Below, one piece after another: positions 23,625-32,595 of a stretch of 64,000 bases of DNA (its first letter is position 1; every line of letters begins with the position of its first letter). The DNA comes from Pelagibius sp. (GTDB taxonomy: Bacteria; Pseudomonadota; Alphaproteobacteria; Kiloniellales; Kiloniellaceae): contig NZ_JANQOI010000129.1 in the NCBI RefSeq assembly GCF_028289705.1, positions 54,044 through 118,043 on the forward strand, read 5' to 3'. Below the pieces are notes generated by a model, which was not told where the DNA came from, did not search any database, and worked only from the letters and a program-made list of their open reading frames with translations. Both the position numbers and the translations under genes were made by a program.

Positions 23625-25118
23625 TCAATCACCCCCCTGCGCGGCAGGTTGCGCGCCGTAGCCGGCTGAATCGCCGCTGCCGATATCGCCGAAGAAGCCC
23701 TTCATCTGGCGGAAGCGTTCGCGCCCGCGGGTCTGGGCCGCGACGATGCCGGCCAGCGCACCGGCACCGGCCGGTCCGAAGAGCGGCCGGGCAGAGACCA
23801 TGTTGGTGAAATAGATCGCCGGAACGCCCTCTTCCTTCGCCGCCTGCACCAGAGGCGTGGTGCCGAGGGCGAGGTCGGGCTTCACGTCGCGCATGGCCGC
23901 CAGATCCTGCTCCAGCGCGGCGCGGTACTGCACGTGGGTGCCGCGCGCCGCAAGCCAGTCCCGGTCCGCCTCGCTCCACGGGGTCTTCGGGCAGGCGGTG
24001 CCGACATAGGGCACCTCCGCCCCGGCCTCGGCCAGCAGGCGCGCGACCAGGAGTTCGGAGCCTTCGTAGCCCGAGACGGTGACCCGCGCCTTGATGGGAT
24101 TGGCCTCCAGCACCGCGCGGATCGCCGGCAGCACCTTGGTCTTGGCAGCGTCGATCGTGGCCTCCGCGACTCCTGCGGCGGCCCCGACGCTCTGCAGCCA
24201 GTCCGCGGTGCCCTCCACGCCGACGGGACCGGAGCCGATCACCTTGCGCCCGGCGGCGTGAAACTCCCGCACGGAGGCGGTGTAGAAGGGATGCACCGCC
24301 GCGGCCAGGCGGCAGTCCAGCGCGCCGTAGAGGTCGCGCCACTCGCGCGACGGCAACTGCGGCCCGACAGCCAGGCCGAGCGGCGCCAGCAGCGCGCCGA
24401 TGCCCACCGGATCGGCGGGAAAGAGCTCGCCGATCAGGGTGACCGTCGGGCGGTCCGCGGCGTCCTGGCCGTCCTTCTGCCGGGGGCGCTGCACCGGCCC
24501 CTGTTCCGCCTCGGCGCGCGCATAGCGCAGCATGGCGCCGGCCAGAACGTCCTTGGCCTCGGCATGGGTGGGCACGCCGAAGCCGGGCACGTCGATGCCG
24601 ATGACGCGCACGCCGTCGATCTCGCGCGGCAGGCGGTCGAGGGGGATGCCCGAGGCTGTTGGCACACAGAGGTTGATGACCACCACGGCGTCATAGTGTT
24701 CCGGGTCGGCCATCTCGGTCACTGCGTTGCGGATGTCCTCGTAGAGCTGCCCGGTGACCAGGGTCTCGGAATTGAAGGGCACGTAGCCCACGGTGCGGCG
24801 CGCGCCGTAGAAGTGGGAGGTGAAGGTGAGGCCGTAGACGCAGCAGGCCGAGCCGGAGAGGATGGTCGCCGTGCGGCGCATGCGCAGGCCCACCCGCAGA
24901 GAGCCGAAGGCCGGGCACATGGACTGCGGCTGATCGTGCGGGCCCTTCGGATAGTCTTCGGCCAGCCGTTCCAAAGTCGCCGTCTTGCCGGCTGCCTTTG
25001 CGGCCTTCAGCATGGTCTCGTGACCGCCGTGACAGCCGCCGCCTTTCGTGGGCGCAGCCGCTTGCTCGTCAGGCGCTCGGTCGGGCGGCCTTGTCGGCGG
25101 GTTGTCGTAGGGGCTCAT
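23625..25118 (-). CDS. bchY: Chlorophyllide a reductase subunit Y
   Basis: BchY is the NifD/BchN-like partner of BchZ in chlorophyllide a reductase. The 497-residue product has a low-complexity N-terminal extension (about residues 1-35, including GGGCHGGHE), then [34 protein letters not shown] with cluster cysteines, and the C-terminal [18 protein letters not shown]. The ATG at 25118 lies 5 nt after the bchX stop. The end is 2 nt from bchZ. Confidence 0.95.
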   Translation of the reverse strand: MSPYDNPPTRPPDRAPDEQAAAPTKGGGCHGGHETMLKAAKAAGKTATLERLAEDYPKGPHDQPQSMCPAFGSLRVGLRMRRTATILSGSACCVYGLTFTSHFYGARRTVGYVPFNSETLVTGQLYEDIRNAVTEMADPEHYDAVVVINLCVPTASGIPLDRLPREIDGVRVIGIDVPGFGVPTHAEAKDVLAGAMLRYARAEAEQGPVQRPRQKDGQDAADRPTVTLIGELFPADPVGIGALLAPLGLAVGPQLPSREWRDLYGALDCRLAAAVHPFYTASVREFHAAGRKVIGSGPVGVEGTADWLQSVGAAAGVAEATIDAAKTKVLPAIRAVLEANPIKARVTVSGYEGSELLVARLLAEAGAEVPYVGTACPKTPWSEADRDWLAARGTHVQYRAALEQDLAAMRDVKPDLALGTTPLVQAAKEEGVPAIYFTNMVSARPLFGPAGAGALAGIVAAQTRGRERFRQMKGFFGDIGSGDSAGYGAQPAAQGGD

Positions 25119-25123
25119 GACCG

Positions 25124-26161
25124 TCAGACCCCTTCGTAGACGACTTCGAGAGAGGGCTTTTCGGTGATCTCGCCGGCGCACATGTCTTCGGGCGTGGCCG
25201 GATCGAGCACCACGTCGCGTCCCACCGCCTCGCTGGCGAAGAGCCCCAACAGTCCGTCCTGGGTCAGGGGGGTCGGCCGCTGCGGCCCGGCCTCGGCCGC
25301 CTGCTGGGCAAGGCCCTCGAACAGCGGCGCCCATTCGCCGCCGGGCTTGCCGACGATCTCGTAGTTGGCGCTCTTGCGGCGGATGTCGTCATGGGCGGGA
25401 ATGGCGGCGAGCACCGGTATGCCGGCGGCCTCCGCAAAGGCCTGGGCCTCGCCGGTGCCGTCGTCCTTGTTCACCACCATGCCGGCGACCCCGACGTTGC
25501 CGCCGAGCTTGCGGAAATAGTCGACGGCCGAACAGACGTTGTTGGCCACGTAGAGCGACTGCAGGTCGTTGGAGCCGACGACGATGACCTTCTGGCACAT
25601 GTCGCGGGCAATCGGCAGGCCGAAGCCGCCGCAGACCACGTCGCCCAGGAAGTCGAGCAGCACGTAGTCGAAGCCCCAGTCGTGGAAGCCCAGTTTCTCC
25701 AACAGTTCGAAGCCGTGGATGATGCCGCGTCCGCCGCAGCCGCGGCCGACCTCGGGACCGCCCAGTTCCATGGCGAAGACTCCGTCGCGCTTGAAGCAGA
25801 CGTCGCCGATCTGGACTTCCTCGCCGGCGAGCTTCTTGCGCGAGGAGGTTTCGATGATGGTCGGGCAACTGCGCCCGCCGAACAGCAGCGAGGTGGTGTC
25901 GCTCTTGGGGTCGCAGCCGATGAGCAGCACCCGCTTGCCCTGCTGCGCCATCATGTAGGAGAGGTTTGCCAGGGTGAAGGACTTGCCGATCCCGCCCTTG
26001 CCGTAGATGGCGATGATCTGGGTTTCCTTGGTCACCGGCGCCGTCGATACGGGATCGGGCCCGATTGCCGCTTCGTCCCGCAGACGGGCATCGCCCTCCG
26101 TCACGCTGTCTGGCGCGGACTTCAGCAGGGTGGCTCCGGATTGTCCGTTGGTCTCGGTCAT
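25124..26161 (-). CDS. bchX: Chlorophyllide a reductase iron protein subunit X
   Basis: BchX is the NifH-like ATP-dependent reductase feeding electrons to BchY-BchZ. The 345-residue protein shows P-loop [20 protein letters not shown] near residues 50-70, GCDPKSDTTSLLFGGRSCPT, and cluster cysteines in GRGCGGRG and DVVCGGFGLP. The ATG at 26161 overlaps the bchC stop as ATGA; the first 40 residues are a variable leader common in this family. It sits third in the crtEF-bchCXYZ-puf superoperon. Confidence 0.96.
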   Translation of the reverse strand: MTETNGQSGATLLKSAPDSVTEGDARLRDEAAIGPDPVSTAPVTKETQIIAIYGKGGIGKSFTLANLSYMMAQQGKRVLLIGCDPKSDTTSLLFGGRSCPTIIETSSRKKLAGEEVQIGDVCFKRDGVFAMELGGPEVGRGCGGRGIIHGFELLEKLGFHDWGFDYVLLDFLGDVVCGGFGLPIARDMCQKVIVVGSNDLQSLYVANNVCSAVDYFRKLGGNVGVAGMVVNKDDGTGEAQAFAEAAGIPVLAAIPAHDDIRRKSANYEIVGKPGGEWAPLFEGLAQQAAEAGPQRPTPLTQDGLLGLFASEAVGRDVVLDPATPEDMCAGEITEKPSLEVVYEGV

Positions 26162-27090
26162 TGGCAGTGCCTCCAATCGAGGATCATCTTCAGGCAGGAG
26201 GAATCGTTGAATGCCGTGCGGTAGGCGGGTTCCGCCCGCGCGGCTTCCGCCCGATGGGTAATCAGCCCGTCCAGGGACAACTGCCCCGACTCGACGAGCC
26301 GGCACACAGCCGCCAGGTCTGTGTCGCGCCATTCCGCCGAGACCCGCAGCCGGGCCTCGCGAAGGAACGCGGGGGGAAAGGCGAAGGACAGCGGTTTGCT
26401 GTAGAAGCCGGCCAGCGTGATCTCGCCGCCGGGGGCCAGACGGCCGATGAGGCTGTCCAGGATGCCGTGGTCGCCGGAAACGTCGCAGATCCGGTTGTAG
26501 TCCTGCCGCGGGTCGTCGTCGGGATGGAGGACCGAATAGGCCTCGGCGGTCGCGGCACGATCCGGGTTCTGTTCCCAAACCGTCGGTGCGCTCTCACCCA
26601 TGACCAGGGCCAGCCGCGCGATGAGGCGCCCGAGAACGCCGTGCCCCACGATGAGGTCCGGGCAGCCCTCGGCGATGGCGTGGTGAGCCGTCGCGGCCAG
26701 GGCCATCAGCACGCCGCGCTCGCCGAGCTTGCTGTCCAGGGCGATGACGCGTTCACCGGCCACGACCAGCCGCGCCGCGGCTCCGCCGAAGAGACCGCGC
26801 ACCTCGCCGAAGCAGCGCGCGCCGGGAACGAACACGAATTCGCCGACCCGGGCGCCGGAGCGCTCGCCGGCCTCGGCAATCCAGCCGACCGATTCGTAGC
26901 CGGGCACCAGAGGATAACCCATGCCCGGAAAGGCCGGCATGTCGCCGGACCAGAGCAGGCGTTCGGTTCCGGTGCTGACCCCGCTCCAGGCGATATCGAC
27001 GACGACGTCTTCGGCTTCGGGCGGCGAAAGCTCAAGCCGATCAAGAACTAGGCGCTCGGGCTTTTCTAGAACAACTGCGAGCGTTTCCAA
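26158..27090 (-). CDS. bchC: Bacteriochlorophyllide a dehydrogenase
   Basis: BchC oxidises the C3 hydroxyethyl group of 3-hydroxyethyl bacteriochlorophyllide to the acetyl group. The 310-residue protein is of the medium-chain dehydrogenase type (SGVSTGTERLLWSGDMPAFPGMGYPLVPGYESVGWI). The start is a TTG at 27090 (METLAVVLEKPERL) with GGAGG six bases upstream. Two PpsR-type operators lie 54-97 bp before it, marking the internal promoter of the superoperon. Confidence 0.94.
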   Translation of the reverse strand: METLAVVLEKPERLVLDRLELSPPEAEDVVVDIAWSGVSTGTERLLWSGDMPAFPGMGYPLVPGYESVGWIAEAGERSGARVGEFVFVPGARCFGEVRGLFGGAAARLVVAGERVIALDSKLGERGVLMALAATAHHAIAEGCPDLIVGHGVLGRLIARLALVMGESAPTVWEQNPDRAATAEAYSVLHPDDDPRQDYNRICDVSGDHGILDSLIGRLAPGGEITLAGFYSKPLSFAFPPAFLREARLRVSAEWRDTDLAAVCRLVESGQLSLDGLITHRAEAARAEPAYRTAFNDSSCLKMILDWRHCQ

Positions 27091-27143
27091 AGGTGGCCTC
27101 CGTGCCCTGTGGATCAGGGCTTATGGATGATCTCTCGACCAAG

Positions 27144-27187
27144 TGTCAGCTTATATGGACACTCTGGAATGTCAAGAAAACAGAACA
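27144..27187 (-). promoter_or_regulatory. Paired PpsR operators upstream of bchC
   Basis: TGTCAGCTTATATGGACA at 27144-27161 is an exact TGTC-N10-GACA site, and TGTCAAGAAAACAGAACA at 27170-27187 is a TGT-N12-ACA site. The gap is exactly 8 bp, the arrangement described for cooperative CrtJ/PpsR binding. On the minus strand the distal site ends in TTGACA and the proximal one contains TATAAG, so promoter elements are embedded in the operators, although a 14-bp spacer between those two hexamers is short. Confidence 0.8.
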
Positions 27188-27195
27188 CACATTGC

Positions 27196-28341
27196 TCATC
27201 GACCGGAGGCCCTGCCAGAGACCTTGTCAGAGACCTCGCCTGGGGCCCGGGCGGTGAGCACCCGCGTCAGCAGCGGATTGCCTGTGGTCTGCAGATGCGG
27301 CTTCTCGAAGCCGGCCTCTTCGACGAGGCCGGCGAGCTGGGCCGGGGTCCTCGGCCGCCCGCGGCCCATGGCCAGCAGATAGAAGCCGAAATAGGCCCCG
27401 CCGCTCGGCTCGGCGCCCGGCGTTTCGGCCATCGGCTCCGCCAGCAGCAAGGTGCCGCCGGGCGGCAGGGCGCGGCGCGCGGCGCGCAGCAGGGTGAGGA
27501 CGCGCGCGTCGTCATGGTCGTGCAGGATGCGCACCAGCGAGACGATGTCGGCGCCGCGCGGCAACTCGTCCTTCAGGAAATCGCCGCCAAAGACCCCGAT
27601 TCGCTCTGTCGCCGCTTGCCTCGCGAAGCGCCGCTCGGCCCGTTCCGCGACCGCCGGCAGGTCGAAAAGCATCAGGTCCAAGCCGGGAACCTCCGCGGCG
27701 ACCGCTTCCAGAAAGGCGCCCTCGCCGCCGCCGACGTCCAGAAGACAGCGATGGCGCCGCAGCGGATAGGCGTCCAGGATCTGGCTCGCGACCATGGGCT
27801 GGGAGGCGGCCATCAGCCGGCTGTAGGCGGCCACGGAGTCGGCGTCCAGGTCCTCCGGACGTTCGGCCTCGGCGTAGGGCCAGAACGCGGCGAGGGAGCG
27901 GCCCGCCGGCTCGCCACGCAGCAGCGCCACGGGGTCGCGCAGGTCGGCATAGAGCATTGCATGGTGCTCGACCATGGCGGCAATGCCGGGGTTGCCGACC
28001 ATCGCGGCCCCCAGCTCCCCGAGGCCGTAGCGCAAGTGGCCGCGCCGCGAGACCAGCTTCAACGCGATGGCCGCGTCCAGCAGGCAGGTGGCGGCATCCG
28101 GTGCCAGGCCGAGTCGCCGCGCCAGCGGGTGCAGCTCCTGCGGCCCTTCGGACAAAATCTCGAAGAGCTCCAGGCGCACGCAGGCGGCCAGCACCTGCGA
28201 GTAGACGAAACCGGCGCAGAGATCGAACAGGGCGCGGCTGCGGTGCCGGGCGATGGGCCGGGTCAGCGCAAAGCGCGAGGCCCAGCGCTGGAAGCTTTGG
28301 TTTGCCAGCAGGCGGTCGCGCAAATCCAACAGCCGGTCCAA
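27196..28341 (-). CDS. crtF: Demethylspheroidene/hydroxycarotenoid O-methyltransferase
   Basis: CrtF methylates the C1-hydroxyl of carotenoids in the spirilloxanthin/spheroidene pathway. The 381-residue product has an N-terminal dimerisation region (FALTRPIARHRSRALFDLCAGFVYSQVLAACVRLELFEIL) and an O-methyltransferase domain with SAM motif LLDVGGGEGAFLEAVA near residues 198-213, then GDFLKDELPRGADIVSLVRILHDHDD. The only canonical in-frame start is TTG at 28341; the frame stays open upstream with the family-like WDDRLL stretch, so the true N-terminus may be slightly longer. It follows crtE. Confidence 0.92.
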   Translation of the reverse strand: MDRLLDLRDRLLANQSFQRWASRFALTRPIARHRSRALFDLCAGFVYSQVLAACVRLELFEILSEGPQELHPLARRLGLAPDAATCLLDAAIALKLVSRRGHLRYGLGELGAAMVGNPGIAAMVEHHAMLYADLRDPVALLRGEPAGRSLAAFWPYAEAERPEDLDADSVAAYSRLMAASQPMVASQILDAYPLRRHRCLLDVGGGEGAFLEAVAAEVPGLDLMLFDLPAVAERAERRFARQAATERIGVFGGDFLKDELPRGADIVSLVRILHDHDDARVLTLLRAARRALPPGGTLLLAEPMAETPGAEPSGGAYFGFYLLAMGRGRPRTPAQLAGLVEEAGFEKPHLQTTGNPLLTRVLTARAPGEVSDKVSGRASGR

Positions 28342-28415
28342 CAGCCGGTCATCCCAGCGGTACCGGTTGCCGGCGGTCTTGCGTGACGTGATCGGCGGTG
28401 CTGCGCGGTTTGACC

Positions 28416-29309
28416 CTAGGCGGCGCGCCGAAGTTTCTTCGGTAGGAATTGCTGCGCCTCCTCGATGATGCGCAACCGCAGGGCCTTGCGCCCCGGACAG
28501 ATCGGGATCGACTCGGCCGCCGCGGCGACCAGCGCCTCCAGGCGGTCGACGGCCCCGTCCAGTCCCAGCGCGTGCACGGCATTGGGGCGCGCGTGGGCGG
28601 CGTCCTGGCCCACCGGCTTGCCGAGGTCATCCGGGTTCCCGAAGACATCGCGGATGTCGTCGGCCACCTGATAGGCCTCGCCAAGACCGTCGCCGAGAGC
28701 CCGCCAGGGCGCTGTTTCAAAGCCGGCCGCCGCGGCGCCGGCCATGGTCGCGCCGGAAAAGAGCGCGCCGGTCTTGGCCCGCTGGTACTGGACCAGATCC
28801 AGCGCCGGCTCGCACTCCCAGGCCTGGCCCGCCGAGATCCCATGCGGCGTGCCGACGGCGGCGCCGACAATGCGCAGCAGTTCGACCAGGCGCTCGGGAT
28901 GGGTGGCCGCCCCGCGTCCCAGGACCTCGAAGGCCATGACGATGAGGGCATCGCCGGCCAGCACGGCGAGACGTTCGCCGAAGGCCTTGTGGACCGAGGC
29001 CTTGCCGCGGCGCAGATCGGCATCGTCGAAGCAGGGCAGGTCGTCGTGCACGAGAGAGGCGCAGTGCAGCAGCTCGATGGAGGCCGCGGCCGTGGCGGCA
29101 ACCGGGGAACCGCCCTCGCCACAGGCGCCGGCGACGGCGAGGCAGAGCTGCGGGCGAATGCGAGCCCCTCCCGGGAACACCGCGTGGCGGATCGCCGCGG
29201 CCAGCCCGGGCGGATGGCCTGGCGCCTCTCCCCGCCGCACGGCGGCCTCGAGTGTGCCCTCGACGTGCATGACTGCCTGCATGGCCCCCTCCCGACTCGC
29301 CGTGTCCAT
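28416..29309 (-). CDS. crtE: Geranylgeranyl diphosphate synthase
   Basis: CrtE makes C20 geranylgeranyl diphosphate for carotenoids and the bacteriochlorophyll tail. The trans-prenyltransferase fold is marked by the first aspartate-rich motif in HDDLPCFDDADLRRG (about residue 88) and the second in YQVADDIRDVFG. The ATG at 29309 (MDTASREGAMQ) has an upstream GAGG, giving 297 residues; an ATG at 29327 is possible but lacks a ribosome site and falls inside a putative PpsR operator. It opens the - strand superoperon and diverges from crtD. Confidence 0.93.
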   Translation of the reverse strand: MDTASREGAMQAVMHVEGTLEAAVRRGEAPGHPPGLAAAIRHAVFPGGARIRPQLCLAVAGACGEGGSPVAATAAASIELLHCASLVHDDLPCFDDADLRRGKASVHKAFGERLAVLAGDALIVMAFEVLGRGAATHPERLVELLRIVGAAVGTPHGISAGQAWECEPALDLVQYQRAKTGALFSGATMAGAAAAGFETAPWRALGDGLGEAYQVADDIRDVFGNPDDLGKPVGQDAAHARPNAVHALGLDGAVDRLEALVAAAAESIPICPGRKALRLRIIEEAQQFLPKKLRRAA

Positions 29310-29321
29310 TTCAGCCTCGAC

Positions 29322-29365
29322 TGTCATTTCTAATTGTCATTCTATAGTGTAAGTTAGATTGGACA
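29322..29365. promoter_or_regulatory. Paired PpsR-type operators between crtE and crtD
   Basis: TGTAAGTTAGATTGGACA at 29348-29365 is a TGT-N12-ACA site. Exactly 8 bp away, 29322-29339 reads TGTCATTTCTAATTGTCA, one mismatch from the consensus (TCA for ACA). The pair lies in the divergent control region and could regulate crtE on the - strand and crtD-crtC on the + strand together. The regulatory role is inferred from motif and spacing. Confidence 0.7.
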
Positions 29366-29472
29366 GTTCTCTTTTGCTTGTCAATGACCTTGCCTGTCGT
29401 ATCGGGGCCTGCCGTATCGGGCTGCGGGCGCAGTGACGGGCAGACTGTGGGGAGGAGCGACGGGACCCGGAG

Positions 29473-31026
29473 GTGAGCGGAGAGCGGATCATCATCGTTG
29501 GAGCGGGGATTGCCGGTCTGGTGGCGGCTGTGGAGCTGGCGCGCCGGGGCCTGGAGGTCACGCTCTTGGAGCGCGCCGCGGCACCCGGCGGCAAGATGCG
29601 CGAGCTGCACGTGGGTCCGCCGGCCGACTGCCGTGCCGTCGATTCCGGGCCCACGGTCCTGACCATGCGCTGGATCTTCGACGAGATCTTCGACGATGCC
29701 GGTGCCGGCCTCGACGACTGCGTGAGGCTGAAGCAGGCCGAGATTCTGGCGCGTCATGCCTGGAACGCCACGGAACGGCTCGATCTCCATGCCGAGACGG
29801 CACGCTCGGCCGAGGCCATCGGCGACTTCGCTGGCGCCGCGGAAGCGCGCCGCTTTCTCGAGTTCTGCACCCGGGCCGGCGAGATCTACACCACCTTGGA
29901 GCGCTCCTTCATGCAGGCGCAGCGCCCGAGCCCGACGGGCCTGGTCCGCAACGTCGGCTGGCGCGGGCTCGGCGGCCTGTGGCGCATCAAGCCCTTTCAG
30001 ACCCTTTGGTCGGCGCTGGGCGAGCATTTTCACGACCAGCGCCTGCGCCAGCTCTTCGCCCGCTACGCCACCTACTGCGGGTCTTCGCCCTTTGTGGCGC
30101 CGGCGACCCTGATGCTGGTGGCCCATGTCGAACAGAAGGGCGTCTGGCTGGTCGAGGGGGGCATGCAGCGCCTGGCCGAGGCCCTGGCAGCCCTGGCCGT
30201 CCGCCAGGGCGCCGAGATCCGCTACGGCGCCGAGGTCGCCGAGGTGCGCGCGCCGGCCGGTCGGGTCGAGGGAGTGCGGCTCGCCGGCGGGGAAGACCTG
30301 GCGGCCGATGCGGTGCTGCTCAACGCCGATGTGGCCGCGGCCGCCGCCGGGCTCCTGGGACAGGGTGTTGCCGATGCAGTGCCCGCGCCCAGCCCGTCTG
30401 CGCGCTCGCTCTCCGCGGTCACCTGGTCCCTTGTGGCGAGGGCCGACGGCTTCCCGCTGCTGCGCCACAACGTGTTCTTCTCATCGGATTACCCGGCCGA
30501 GTTCGCCGACATCTTCGAACAGCACCGCCTGCCGCGCTCGCCAACCGTATATGTCTGTGCCCAGGATCGCGGCGATCCCGGCGAGGCGCCTCCGCAAGGC
30601 CCCGAACGCCTGTTCTGCCTCGTCAACGCTCCGGCATACGGCGACGGCCCGTCCTTCGACGCATTGGAGACGAATTCATGCGCGGAAAACACCTTCGCCC
30701 GCTTGGAAGGCTGCGGTCTTCATATCGAACGGCACGAGGCGGCCGCCACGATGACCACGCCCCACGACTTCAACCAGCTCTTCCCAGGCAGCGGCGGCGC
30801 ACTATACGGTCAGGCATCCCACGGCTGGCAGGCCTCGTTCAGCCGCCCGGGCGCGCGGACCCGCCTGCCCGGGCTCTACCTGGCGGGGGGCAGCGTGCAT
30901 CCGGGCCCGGGCATTCCCATGGCGGCGATCTCGGGGCGCCTGGCGGCGGCGAGCCTGCTCCAGGACCTGGTTTCACGGTCCCCGTCCCATCCGGTGGCTA
31001 TGCCTGGTGGTATGTCGATGCACTGA
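29473..31026 (+). CDS. crtD: Hydroxyneurosporene/methoxyneurosporene desaturase
   Basis: CrtD introduces the C3,4 double bond in hydroxylated or methoxylated carotenoids. The 517-residue flavoprotein has an N-terminal dinucleotide motif IIIVGAGIAGLVAAVELARRGLEV, PGGKMRELHVG, and the C-terminal phytoene-desaturase signature GLYLAGGSVHPGPGIPMAAISGR. The start is GTG at 29473 after a CCGGAG site. The tail (HPVAMPGGMSMH) overlaps the crtC frame by tens of bases. It diverges from crtE across a PpsR operator pair. Confidence 0.93.
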   Translation: MSGERIIIVGAGIAGLVAAVELARRGLEVTLLERAAAPGGKMRELHVGPPADCRAVDSGPTVLTMRWIFDEIFDDAGAGLDDCVRLKQAEILARHAWNATERLDLHAETARSAEAIGDFAGAAEARRFLEFCTRAGEIYTTLERSFMQAQRPSPTGLVRNVGWRGLGGLWRIKPFQTLWSALGEHFHDQRLRQLFARYATYCGSSPFVAPATLMLVAHVEQKGVWLVEGGMQRLAEALAALAVRQGAEIRYGAEVAEVRAPAGRVEGVRLAGGEDLAADAVLLNADVAAAAAGLLGQGVADAVPAPSPSARSLSAVTWSLVARADGFPLLRHNVFFSSDYPAEFADIFEQHRLPRSPTVYVCAQDRGDPGEAPPQGPERLFCLVNAPAYGDGPSFDALETNSCAENTFARLEGCGLHIERHEAAATMTTPHDFNQLFPGSGGALYGQASHGWQASFSRPGARTRLPGLYLAGGSVHPGPGIPMAAISGRLAAASLLQDLVSRSPSHPVAMPGGMSMH

Positions 31027-31889
31027 GCGACGATGGCTGCCACGGGCTCACGCTGATCGCCTTTATCGGCAGCGTGTTCTCGCCCTACTATGCCTGGGCG
31101 CGCCGCCGTGGCTCTGCCGATCCGCTCGACCACTGTGCCGTCAACCTCGCACTCTACGGGCCGCGGGGCGACCGCTGGGCGATGACCGAACGCGGCCGCG
31201 GGTCTCTGACGCGCGACGCCCGCCACCTGCAGATCGGCCCCAGCGCGCTGACCTGGAGCGGCGATTGCCTCACCGTTCGGGTCGACGAGGTGACGGTTCC
31301 CCTGCCGTCGCGGCTGCGCGGGACCATTCGCCTCTATCCCGAGGCCTTTACCGGACAGAAAATCGTTCTCGATACGGCGGGCTGTCACCATTGGTGGCCG
31401 GTCGCGCCGCGCGCGCGGGTGGAGCTCGATCTGGAGAAGCCGGCTCTCAATTGGCACGGCAGCGGCTACTTCGACAGCAACGCCGGAACCCTGCCGCTGG
31501 AGGCGTCCTTCGCGCGCTGGGATTGGGCGCGGGCCCACCTGGGACGCGGCGCTGCGCTGCTGTACAACGCGCGGGAGCGAAGCGGGGCGCGGACGGCCCT
31601 GGCCCTTCACGTCGGTGCCGACGGTGTCATCGAAGAGATGACTCCGCCGCCGGCGGCGCCTCTGCCCGGCACCCTCTGGCGCATCGCCCGCGGCACCCAG
31701 GCCGAAGCTCCCGGGGCGCCTCGCGTTCTGCGCACGCTCGAAGACGGTCCCTTCTATGCCCGCTCGCTGCTGGCCACGCGCTTGATGGGAGAGGATGTGA
31801 TCGCGGTCCACGAGAGCCTGGACCTCGACCGTTTTCGCAAGCCCTGGGTCCGCGCCCTCTTGCCGTTTCGCATGCCCCGGCGCGGGTGA
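30975..31889 (+). CDS. crtC: Hydroxyneurosporene synthase (carotenoid 1,2-hydratase); start uncertain
   Basis: CrtC adds water across the C1,2 double bond of acyclic carotenoids. Recognisable sequence begins at VPVPSGGYAWWYVDALSDDG inside crtD and runs through LIAFIGSVFSPYYAWARRR to GCHHWWPVAPRARVELDLEKPALNWHGSGYFDSNAG and the MPRRG end. No ATG, GTG or TTG exists in this frame between the ATG at 30678, deep in crtD, and the conserved region; the first downstream ones are GTG 31071 and ATG 31182. I place the start provisionally at ACG 30975 behind AGGA; CTG at 31053 aligns with where some relatives start. It ends 21 bp from a convergent ORF. Confidence 0.85.
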   Translation, partial: TVPVPSGGYAWWYVDALSDDGCHGLTLIAFIGSVFSPYYAWARRRGSADPLDHCAVNLALYGPRGDRWAMTERGRGSLTRDARHLQIGPSALTWSGDCLTVRVDEVTVPLPSRLRGTIRLYPEAFTGQKIVLDTAGCHHWWPVAPRARVELDLEKPALNWHGSGYFDSNAGTLPLEASFARWDWARAHLGRGAALLYNARERSGARTALALHVGADGVIEEMTPPPAAPLPGTLWRIARGTQAEAPGAPRVLRTLEDGPFYARSLLATRLMGEDVIAVHESLDLDRFRKPWVRALLPFRMPRRG

Positions 31890-31910
31890 CCTGCCCGGAC
31901 CGCGGTCCCG

Positions 31911-32045
31911 CTAACGCCGGCGATCCGGGTCGGCCTTGCGGCCGTCATCGGGTTTGCTGACGGAATAGAGCTGCCAGAGGGCCGCGCCGGCCACCATCAG
32001 GTAGAACAGGCCCAGCTCCAGCAGGATCAGGAACTCGCCGCTCAC
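31911..32045 (-). CDS. 44-residue single-helix membrane protein coupled to tspO
   Basis: A GTG start overlaps the tspO stop (GTGA), and the 44-codon frame encodes MSGEFLILLELGLFYLMVAG followed by AALWQLYSVSKPDDGRKADPDRRR. This gives one hydrophobic helix at about residues 4-27 and a charged tail, the layout of a small inner-membrane protein. Translational coupling to tspO and the clean helix/tail pattern argue for a real gene. I do not recognise a named family; a role with TspO in regulation or pigment assembly is conjecture. Confidence 0.6.
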   Translation of the reverse strand: MSGEFLILLELGLFYLMVAGAALWQLYSVSKPDDGRKADPDRRR

Positions 32046-32530
32046 GACAGAGCGACCCGCCGAGTGTCGTTCAGCCGCCAGATGGTGAAATTGAGCAGCA
32101 TGGCGAAGCTGACCCAGGCCAGGTAAGGCAGCAGCATCAGCGCCGCCCCTGCGTGGATGGGATAGAAGGTGACGATCATGGCGACGATGGACGCCCAAAG
32201 CACGACCATCTCGGCCAGGGCGAGGCCGATGCGCTTGAGACCGAAGAAGATCGCCGACCACAGCCAGTTCAGCACCAGTTGCACGGCGTAGATGCCCAGC
32301 GGCAGGGCGGCGCCGAGCCAGCCGGCTTCGGACCAGACCAGCCAGCCCGACACGGCGATCATTGCATAGAGGATCATCCAGACCGGGCCGAACAGCCATC
32401 CCGGCGGCTGCCAGGAGGGCTTTGCAAGCCGCTCATACCAATCGCCGGGGCGGAAATACATGCCGCTGGTGGCGACGACGATGAGGGCGCCGATAAACAG
32501 CAGCAAGGTCAGATAGGAGGGGCCGTCCAT
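32042..32530 (-). CDS. tspO: Tryptophan-rich sensory protein TspO
   Basis: TspO is a five-helix outer-membrane/mitochondrial-type translocator protein that binds porphyrins and, in Rhodobacter, dampens pigment-gene expression under oxygen. The 162-residue protein has the family features KPSWQPPGWLFGPVWMILYAMIAVSGWLVW and LPLGIYAVQLVLNWLWSAIFFGLKRIGLALAE, with many tryptophans and five hydrophobic segments. It sits downstream of crtI-crtB, the conserved crtIB-tspO order, and is followed by a coupled small membrane ORF. Confidence 0.95.
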   Translation of the reverse strand: MDGPSYLTLLLFIGALIVVATSGMYFRPGDWYERLAKPSWQPPGWLFGPVWMILYAMIAVSGWLVWSEAGWLGAALPLGIYAVQLVLNWLWSAIFFGLKRIGLALAEMVVLWASIVAMIVTFYPIHAGAALMLLPYLAWVSFAMLLNFTIWRLNDTRRVALS

Positions 32531-32595
32531 ACCCTAGTCACCTAGCCTTTCTGCGCGCCCCGTCAATGCCATGGACAGGGCCGTCTCGGCGCTTG

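Noticed and set aside
31893..31909. GGACCGCGGTCC palindrome between crtC and the small ORF as a terminator
   Set aside because: Too short, with essentially no loop and no U-tract; it cannot form a stable hairpin of the usual kind.
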